Source: Priapulus caudatus
Lineage: Eukaryota > Priapulida > Priapulimorpha > Priapulimorphida > Priapulidae
Direction of reading: 5' to 3'
Assembly: GCF_000485595.1 (NCBI RefSeq)
Contig: NW_014577080.1
Span: forward strand, 629,400 to 664,732
DNA: 35,333 nucleotides
Shown here: piece by piece, positions 11,801 through 22,100 of the stretch
How the letters are laid out: each line of letters opens with the position of its first letter
Position numbering within the stretch: position 1 is the stretch's first letter
Translations under genes and position numbers: made by a program
Notes under the pieces: generated by a model
The model's input: the letters and a program-made list of their open reading frames with translations, nothing else
Told to the model about the DNA's origin: nothing
The model's database searches: none

Positions 11801-14800
11801 GCTGAAATCCTACCAGCTAAAATCCAAGTATATTCAGGCAGGCGAGAATTTCGCTCAGCTGTGAGTTAACACATCTGCATTGCAGGTTGCCAGGCAATAA
11901 TTATGATTAGAATAGTGCCAGTTCACCCCCATGCATGCGTAATGGGCTGCCCCCATGTTTTTGCCTATCCAGGCAAGCATTCAGGGTTCATTACAGTGTG
12001 CTAATACAGGGTGCTACTCAGGTGCTAATACACTGCTTTAGAAAATAATATGATTTAAGGAGCGTAAACCTTGTTCAACAAACATTTGCCTTTGTAATTG
12101 AACTGTGCAACTGTAGCCTCACATCCGCAATAGCAAAAGCAGTTCAGTCCTTTGTTAACAGTCAACAAATCCATGTTTAACCCTCCTCTTGAGGGTCAAA
12201 AGGTTATCTGACACTTACTCTTCGCATGTCAGCGGAAAGTACATTTTATGGTCCTTTCAATAAAGCCATAAAAATGGTAGGTCACCGCTGAAACAAAAAA
12301 GTTTTTCAATCGCTCCGTCAGACCATGTCCTCAGAAAATGTCTAAAATCTGCCCTATGCCCTATTGACCTTTGACCTGTGACCTCCAATTTCGGCACAGT
12401 GATGGCTTTTCCTACCATGATGCCATACACCGACTATCACGAGCCTAGGTCGAGCCGTTTAGATTTGTGCTGCAATTCTGCATTTCCTCCCTATACCTTA
12501 AGGAGGGAATGTTCCCCCTTCTTTTACACCTCTTTACCTTTGACCTTTGACCCCCAGCTTCAACATCCCAACTCGTTTTCAGATTACCCCCCACGTCCCG
12601 ACTTTCGAATCCGTACGTCGAGCCGTTTAGATTTGTGCCCAACTGTTGACGGACGGACGGACGGCCGGACGCACGCACGGACAGACCATCATGCGATTCT
12701 ACAAGCTGCATCTGACTATGTCAGATGAGCTAAAAACCACGAATACATGTACAGACAACTGATCACTGACACGACTATGATATAGAGGAAAAGTTGGTCT
12801 AGTAGCGCCACCTATTTATTAGACTTGAATAAATGAGATGCAACTGTCATTGCAGGTATACACTACAAAAACTAAATGATATCCAAGTAAACTAGAAACG
12901 AGCAGTTGTCGCCAACTACATGTATCACCCCATGATCTAGTATGAATGGAATATCTCTGTAAGGACGTAGAAGGCAGGTAAAGTTAAATAAGTCACAAAG
13001 CCAAAGGTTTGTTAGACAACTGGTCTGCCTTAGATGTGCAAGTATATGGAATCTGGTTAACCTAGGAGGCTGAAGAAGAAATGTAAGTCGATGGTCAAGG
13101 TCAAACTAAGGTCAAGGGCAGTGGTGGTTTTGGTATGCGACAGACCTTCTCCCCAAGATGTGTAAGCATACCAAGTTTGGTCGCGCTAGGTCAATTAGGG
13201 GCTGAGTTAGAGATCGGAAGGGAAATATAATCAAGGTCAAGGTCAAGGTGAAATAAAGGTCGCAGTCACCTGGTTTTGGTACTCTGCACACCTTCTCCCC
13301 AAGATGTGTAAGTATACCAAGTTTGGTAGCGCTAGGTGAATTAGGGGCCGAGTTACAGAGCGGAAGGGAAATATGATCAAGGTCAAAGTAAAGGTGAAAT
13401 GAAGGTCGCAGTGACCTGGTTTTGGTACTGTGCAAACCTTCTCCCGAAGATGCCAATCGGTTTTGGTGTGGGCGAAGGAGTCATCGTTGCCAGGGTGGAA
13501 AATGATCAACTTGGCAGGCACTCGGTCCAGCAGGACCAAGTGGCTCTGAGAAGTTACTGTCCTGGTCATAGGTACTGGTCCAGGATTTCTGTCATAGCAA
13601 AGTAATGACTCGGATGTGGGCAAAATAATCAGGCCACAATTAAACAATTTTTTGTTTGCCCTCACCCGAATGAAAGTGTGGTCGGCTTTTTTTTTGAGGG
13701 GGTCTTTTTACAAATTCAGCAATGGTGTCTACGTGCTCAGCGGTGTGCTTGTGTGGAGATACCTTTTATGTTCGCCTACAGATTTATATAAGTGTACATT
13801 GTACAGTGATACAATATACATATAAAATACTTTTAACAACTTGTGTTCATCAGAGTAAATTGTGCATGATTTTATTTCCAGACACACACGCCGCCCACGC
13901 ACGCACGCACGCACGGCACACATACGCCGTAATCTGGAAAATAAAAGCATTAAAATAAAAGGAACTTGAATTAAGAATAAAAATATCTTCTTAGCCACAT
14001 ATTAGTCTTTAAAGGAAAATAAAGTTAATCTGTCAGAGTTAGATCCATAATTATAGTTATCTAATATCTAAATTATAATATAGCGATTCCAATTCAGCGA
14101 AGTTTTGCTGTCGCCTCTCATACCAGCCGTGCCCGGCCACCCCCAGTACTATGTAATAATGAACATGTATGCCACCTGCGCACGCAGGCTGAAAGTGAAA
14201 CAACACATAATGCACTCGCTCCTCCCCCCTACTTCAATCAGTGCCGCCCAGCCAGCGGGCACCTACGCAGCCAGGCTGTGCATAGCCCGTCCAGGCTGTG
14301 CGACGGATTGTCTATACAGCCTGACACCCTTCCATACAAAAAACCTATCACCTCTGCAGATCGAGATAAATAACTCTGTATATCTCAAATAAAACTATTC
14401 CATTACCACCTTTGACTTGCCTTGTTTAAAAATATGAACGTTAACTCACAGTGCTCTGCTTCTAAACTAGAATTTATCTCTTAATTCACGGATTAATCTG
14501 CAATCCTCACAGCATATCAACTTTCAAATCAGCTTTACCCCATTTTACGCAGGCACGAAAACCCGAAACGGAATAATAGACTCGCTAGAAAATACTACAG
14601 AAATAGTGCGATGGCTCTCACGGCAATTACACACCAAAGCAAGTGAAATGATGTTCAGAAATGTGTGGGCCATTTGTAAAAAACCTTAGATGACATGTTC
14701 TCGATGTAGGGGTGGTTTACATAACGACCGCAGATCGTTTAATTTACTTTGTTCGATCCATTGCGGATTTTTAGTCACAGTCGGAATGATAGCAAACATG

Positions 14801-16156
14801 GTGGCAAATTCATAAATTGGTGCATTCGTCTAAAAAAGTTTGCCTGTAACCCGCGTAAGTACCCAGCGCATCGTAGCGCACTGATGGTTACAAGAAGGTG
14901 GACGTTTACTGATTCATTGGTATATCACATGTGTGGTGTTCTTTGGCGATACTTGGAATATAAGCAACTACGTCGTTAGGCTGCAGCGACCGTTTGAGAA
15001 CGGTATCCTAACCCTAGCGATACCGTTTCTGGAGCTAGGCCTTTGCATAGCTCTAGTACTATAGCCGCGTACAATTGCCGCAGACCTGCCACATTACAAA
15101 AACTTTTTAAAAAAATCGGGAGGTCAATAAAAATGGTGTGTCGGCCCTTGGTCGCGGTCCGGTCGGGTGGAGGGCAAACAAACAACATTTTTATTCATGC
15201 CTTCAAGTTTGGTAAATTTTTTTATTTCGCTGTGGCGGCGATTTAATCTAGTCGCCCGCCGCGACCAGCTGACACGAAGCGCAAGCAGTCGCCTCCGGTC
15301 GATTTTCTAATCGGCACACTGCGACCTGGAGAGACGACCCTAGTTTTCACGCTGGTTCCAATGGTAAAAACATTTTCTAGAAATATTGTAGAAACGCTGT
15401 AATTGTAGCTGTTTTCACCGATTGTCATGGATTTGGACACAGGCGCCGAATATAACATGTCCTATTATAATGTATATATTGTCGCTGTGTGCCAAATTTC
15501 ATGACAATTCGGCGTAAACGTGGCAGAAGTTACAGTTTTAGCATTTTTTTCGCACAAAAATGTTGTTACCAGGCAACGAGACTCCACCCAACAAAAACGA
15601 TTGCGTCTTCGCTTTACGATAACGACCTTCATGCGAAATGAAGATGATTCGGAGAAAAACCTGCAGCGGCGTAAGGAAATCTCTGGCGGCGGCGGCGCGG
15701 CCGAACTCAATTCGGGATACAATTATATTATATATATAACTGCTATAGCAGTAGTGTTATAGCCAAATATTAAATCTACCCGCATTGCCAGACAGTGGTT
15801 ACTGAAAGTGTTTAACCATCAAGAATAAAAACCGTTTTGCCTGGGAGCCAGAGACAACATTTTGCAATGATCGACAGGAATTCACCACGGACGACTTGCA
15901 CTAACTAACGTAGAACAGAATACGTACTTGTTAACAAGGTCCTGTAGTTTCTGTATTGGTTCCGGCTCGCCTTCCTTGCCACATGCCAGAACCTCCCCAC
16001 TCTCATACACGCGAATGATTCGATCAGCTGTATTCACAGAAAGCACCTAGACACACCAGCAGTTGACATCAGTCAAGTTTCAGTGTTATAGAGAGAACAA
16101 CACGATGTTAGACTCCTTATAATGGCAGTGTTTACTATACAATGTATGCCCCTCCC

Positions 16157-16199
<43 letters not shown>

Positions 16200-19100
16200 T
16201 CTCTCTCCTCTCTCCTCTCTCTCTGTCTCTCTCTATCTCCCCGTCTCTCTCTACTCCTTCTCTCCTCTCTCTCGTATCTATCTGCTCTCTCTTTCTCTCC
16301 TCTCTCTCTCTCTCCTCTTCCTGCCTCTCTCTTCTTCTCTCTCTCTCTCTCTCTCTCTGCCCCCTCTCTTTCCCCTCCCTCTTCCCTTCTCTATATCTCT
16401 CTGTCTTTCTCCCTCCCTCCTCCCCCTCTCTCCTCACCCTCTTCCTCTCCTTCTTTTCACACTCTCTCCATCTTCCTCTCCTGCCCTCTCTCTCTCCCTC
16501 TCTTCCTTCCTCCCTCTCTCCCTCTCTGTGTCAGCCTGTCTTTCAATCTCTCTGTACCTCTCTCACTCGCACTCTCTCTTTCCCTCTCTCTCTCCCTCTC
16601 TTTGCAATGATGACTACTTACTCTCCTCGCCGTGCAAACTCTATGGACTTGATAGCAGTTGTGTTGGATGTGCCGGTGGTGACACGAAAGGAAGCCACCA
16701 GCTTTAGTGTCTGCGTGTTCAGCACTAGTATCTTGCCACGTGCATTGCCCGTGAATATGTTCTTGCCCCGGCGATCAAATGCTGCCACTATGTTCAAATC
16801 AGACTGCGCAAATAATGAGTTCAATATTGTAAGCTACACTATGACACAATACAGATGAACATGTCACCTAACAACACAGCTAACTCTGATGATGTAGCAC
16901 AATTTCATTGAGTGGTATTGGTACTGTTACCATAGCTCATAGACATATAAATATGATTAAGTTATCACTAGATGCATAAGAAATAAAGACATACATACAT
17001 GCTGAATTATACTATTGAATTTCTATTATAGGTACTAGGGTTCCCCAGTAGATTTCATACCTTACATGTATGAATCAATTACGGTGCAACGGATGCTGGT
17101 AGGTATGATTACATTTTAATTGTAGGTACAATCAAGCTTGTATTGTAATTTGTATTCTGTTGTAAACGAAAATGTGTGGTTTTAAATGTGAATACCTCAT
17201 CGTCTAACGGAAGCACAGAGTGTTTGCCATTAGCATGTACCAGCACAGCTGCATGTTTCATAGGGCACACCAGGAACACGCCACTGTATAAATGAAAGAC
17301 AACATGAAACAGGTTAAGAAACGTATAATACACAACAGCAGCCATAGCACACAAGCATCTTTCGCCCACATGCACACATAAAACTACTTGTTTTTCCACG
17401 ACAGCTATTATTCTGATAATCGTGGTTTAATTTCTTGACAATGTACTATTGTTTCGGTCACTAAAGAGCTGTATTAAAAATGAGAAGAAAAATTAATTAT
17501 GAGACATAGAGAGGAGGTGGCCGTGCTGGCCGTGCTGGTTACCTATCACGTGGGTTGAACTGTACTTTGAGAACAGGTGATGGGAAGCGGTATCGAAAAT
17601 CGCAGTCCCCACTCTCTACATCCCAAATAGCGACGTTGTTATCTGTTGACGCACTTAATAGCTTGTACCCATCTCTACTCCAACTGCAACAAAAGCACAT
17701 AGCTACAGCTACATTAATGGCATATTTATACGACACGGTTACACGACGCATCATCCACTGCGTATTTATACGATGTACGCCTAATCCCTTCCGCAATTCA
17801 CATTTAAATTTTGCCAATATTACTTATGCACTTTCCTGCTGCCGCCATTTGTAGTTCATTAATCTAAAGTGAACAGACAGATGCACGACATATACAAATG
17901 GCAACGGATAATTTCTGCGCAGGCAATTTACATTTTAACATCCAACTCAAGCTGTGCAATTTCGCTTGTAGTCATTTATAGTTCGTTTCTCTAAAATTGT
18001 TCCTTTTTACATCATGTAAAGACATCCATTACATTTTTTTATATATTACCAGTCTCCTACTGGTCATATAACGAGTGATGCATTGACTACCTTAGGCTGC
18101 ACACAGGATGCACGTGTGCAGTCACAACTCTGGCAATGCCACGTGTCAGGAAGTCCCATACAACAATCCTTCCATCATTACAACCAACTGCTAGCAGTGT
18201 GCCTCGTCGGTTAAACTGACAGCAAAGAGCAATGCTCATGCAGTCTAGGGCACCATCGAAATCCTGTAAATAAGAAGTGCTAACGTGTAAAAATATTCAA
18301 AACAAAATGCGAAGCATACATATGCGACAAACACATTTCTGACAAGACGTTGAGCCGATATAATGAAGGCTGATCACAATAGTGCTTATACTCACTGTTT
18401 ATAATAAATCAAAGGAGAGTATGCTACATCATGCAAATTTAACGATATCAAACCTATCCTTCTCTCTATCAATCCTTGTCTGAATTGTTCACATACAGCA
18501 CATACAGATGTAATAATTATTTCAAGGCTAAAATTAACGAAGTGACGCATGTTATCCTGCACGTTATCCTCACGTTTTTTGAAGTGATTTCATATAAATC
18601 TGCTACTCACCTCTGGGTAGTTTTGCCCGAAAGTTTCTGAAAACAATAAAGAGTGTAATTGGTTTTTTTTCAAATTCTATATTACTCATGGCCATATATG
18701 TGTATGTGTATGAATGCGCGTGTACATGTGCACGCACACATGCACTGTAGTGCTAATAATTCCAGTTATATATTTGTATATATGCGTAGATGTAGCCCAT
18801 AAACTAGTGATGGGAATCGGCTGGAATTTCATAATCGATTATCGGTTTCCCTTAACCGATCGATAATCGATTATAATCGGATAATCGGTTAATAATAGCA
18901 TAGATTTAATTTAATCTTACTTTGTATATACAATTATACATAGCATTCAATATTATCATGTTTTATGATCATGTAGGCCTATTAACTCTGTGAAGGTTGC
19001 TGTATGTATATCAATGTCTGTTCCTATACAGTATTTAATCAATTTAAAAAGAAATGGTTTAAATGCCTTTATTAAAACATTAAAAGTTTTAAACAAACAT

Positions 19101-22100
19101 GATCAAGACATGTTCTTTATTATAGTAAGTAAGTTGTTTGTGTTCTAATAGTGTAGGCTGTGTAGCCGAGTTAATGTCCTGCCAATGGAATATCCTCTCC
19201 AACATAATGTAACAAACAATACGGAGAGTAGAATCTCATCTACGGATAACATCTGTGGGACAGTGTCAAACCAAAACAAAGACACTGTCCAATTTGTCCA
19301 TGTCTATAAGTACACTAGTACCGCTCTGCAATCAGACAGGACCTATGTTAACAGTGATTCATGAAGGTGTCCTCTGGACTACACACTGATGCACTTCTAC
19401 TTCGCTACCAATACATGTCCATGTTGCGATTTAGTAATTAAAAAAAAAAAAGTATGTATTTTGTATTTTTGATAATCGATTATTTGTTTTCATAATCGAT
19501 TATCGAATTTGAGACTATAATCGATCGATTTTCGATTATAATCGATCATCGGGACATCACTACCATAAACTGTACATAAACTGTCCCTACTACTACTAGG
19601 AATATTTTTTTAGCTCAACTTTTCTACAACAAAATAAATGGTCACAATTTGTCTCTTCCCCACATGATTAATAGTTACTTCTAAGTTCTAGCACAATCGT
19701 TCCATAACTTCCATTTATTGACTCAGAATTTTATTTAATCAAGGCAACTTCTACTGCACTATCAAATATGCTAAATTGGAATATCTGGTAATTAACACAG
19801 GTTTTCAGTGATCCAAAAGGCTTGTCTTCAGCAGCTGCTACCAAGCAACTTCATTCAGCTTGACAGACATCTAGACAGATTTTCGAAACTGTTGCCAACC
19901 GGTTAATTATATAGATTTATCATAAAAAAATAACGTGAAATCCCATTTTAAAGGGAGAGTTTACTCTAGGTTCTAGGGTTATTTTCAGCTATTTTAGGTT
20001 GTAATTACGCTACATAAAAAGTTTCATGGTTCAATCACCATTAGAAATATTTTTTAAAAATGTTTTAAAACTAACGACTACAGTTTGATTACAACGACGG
20101 TGGCGCCACTCAAAGCGTGCGATCTGATAAGTTGCGCAAAACCACTTTCCAGCCAAGGGCTACAGACCGAGGGTGTTTCTTATTTATTCATTTAAAAGCA
20201 AAAGGATTGTAATATCTTATAAACGACATATAGTTTCAGTTATTATATGGATAAATTTGCCCTAAAATGAATATCGTTCGGTTAAATCGCATTTAGGTAT
20301 AGATATAATTGCACTTTTGTGATTAGCCCTCGGTCTATAACGTGCAAAATAAATGGTCAAATACGCAACTTTTTCGGGGTGGCAGCACGGTCGAGGGTGT
20401 CATGGCGCCGTTCAAATTTCGTAGCGTTGATGTGTAATTAATTATAACAATTAAATTAGGTGTTAGGTAACAAATACGTGTGGGTATAGACGATTTGTTA
20501 TACAGTAAGTACAGTTGTATGCAGTAAAATCCTAGAGGCTACTGTCCCTTTAAATTAGGTATCTGGTAACAAATACGTGTGGGTATAGACGATTTGTTAT
20601 ACAGTAAGTACAGTTGTATGCAGTAAAATCCTAGAGGCTACTGTCTCTTTAAACTTATTCTGGGACTTAGGAACTGTTACAAATAAAAATTAGCCAAAAA
20701 GTCCTTATCCAGCTGTTTAGTATGTTAGCTTAAAGGTGAGTGATCAGTTGTCCTGCTTTGCATGGCATCAGTTTTAAGCACGAAAATATGGCAAATTTCC
20801 AGTTTGACACATACAAAATTAAAATTAAAAAACCTAATGTCAACAGGGGGCATGTTTGTTGTTTCTTTTACTGATCTCTGTATACTAACCGGATAGTGGT
20901 TACCTCATCATGGTTTTATTAGTTTATCACTAGCACAAAAAAATTCTTAACAGCATTGACCGCTATGATCACAATGTACGCAACTGCAGGGTGCGAAATT
21001 AATGCGAGTCCGGAGTCAAATACTCCCTGATTTGACATATGCAAGAGTCCGTGTGACTCCCTGAAAATTCTGCTATACTAACTAGTTCGTTCCAGAGTAC
21101 GGCCTCGAGGAATTACCGTATTTTTTCAGCTAATCTTTAATTTTGAACATCAGACTACGGACTCCCTCTTTTTGAGGGAAGGGAGTCCGCTGGACTCCCT
21201 TGTTCAAAAGTTCATTTTTACCCCTGAACTAGTATTCTCAATCAGGAGTTGGCATTACCAAAGGCAACAATAATGATGTACAAGTCAGTAGAATGACCAC
21301 AGGCATTTAAAACGTTGCGATAATACAATGATGGTAAATAAACACGAAATGTATTTGCTACCAATGTCTTAATGTTTCTCTACTCTCTTTCGCCTATCAT
21401 TAGTAATAATTTCCTGTAAATACCATTCAAATGCTTCTCTGTAACACACAATTTCACCTCATGCATGCCAGTGTGCACAAAAACAGAAATATAGAGCAGG
21501 TGGGAAAGCGTGAGTGCCAAATTCGCACAATTGGCTTGCTTCATTTTGTACCATCACAGCGAAAACACATAAAAAACCACCTCAATTTTGGTATCTACAT
21601 GTAGCCGAATGCTCATTTGTTTGAATTATCACCCTTCCCATTTGGTACAACTTAATTTACCCAGACAGATCTGGTAAATTCATGAGGAAAACTCCCACTC
21701 CACAGTATGTAAATGCTAGCAACTGCCTGTTTATTATCCAAAAGTCTCTAACCGTGCTACTCAAGACAATAGTTTGGCCAATGAATGTCCCGTGTGACAT
21801 CATTCCTATGAGAATCATGCAAGCTTGGATTGGCAGTCCTCATCTTGGAGCTCTGAAGAAGGGAGCGCTTGAACCCAGAAATTAAGAAACGCTGCACCAT
21901 TACTTATGTATATACAAGCAGTTGCTCCCATTTACAATGCCGTGGATTAGGAGTTTTCCTCGGGAATTTAACAGATCTCTGGGGGAATAAAGTTGTGCCA
22001 AAAAATGCAAGGGAGATAATTTTAAAAAGTGAACATTCTGCTACGCATGGATACTTAGATACCAAAATGGAGGTAGTTATTTGTGTATTTTCACTGTAAT

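Larger units (their letters stand above)
8851..15927 (-). other. RBBP5: RBBP5 intron 7 (7.1 kb)
   Basis: This is the largest intron. It holds the foldback element at 9005-9240, repeat families at 12200-12730 and 13085-13470, and a CGCA run at 13884. The stretches 9256-12200, 13475-13880 and 13920-14980 show no gene, conserved peptide or RNA that I can recognise. Confidence 0.7.

Noticed and set aside
16142-16858. 238-aa Leu/Ser-rich open frame
   Set aside because: It is a translation of the CT microsatellite, and it overlaps RBBP5 exon 6 on the opposite strand.
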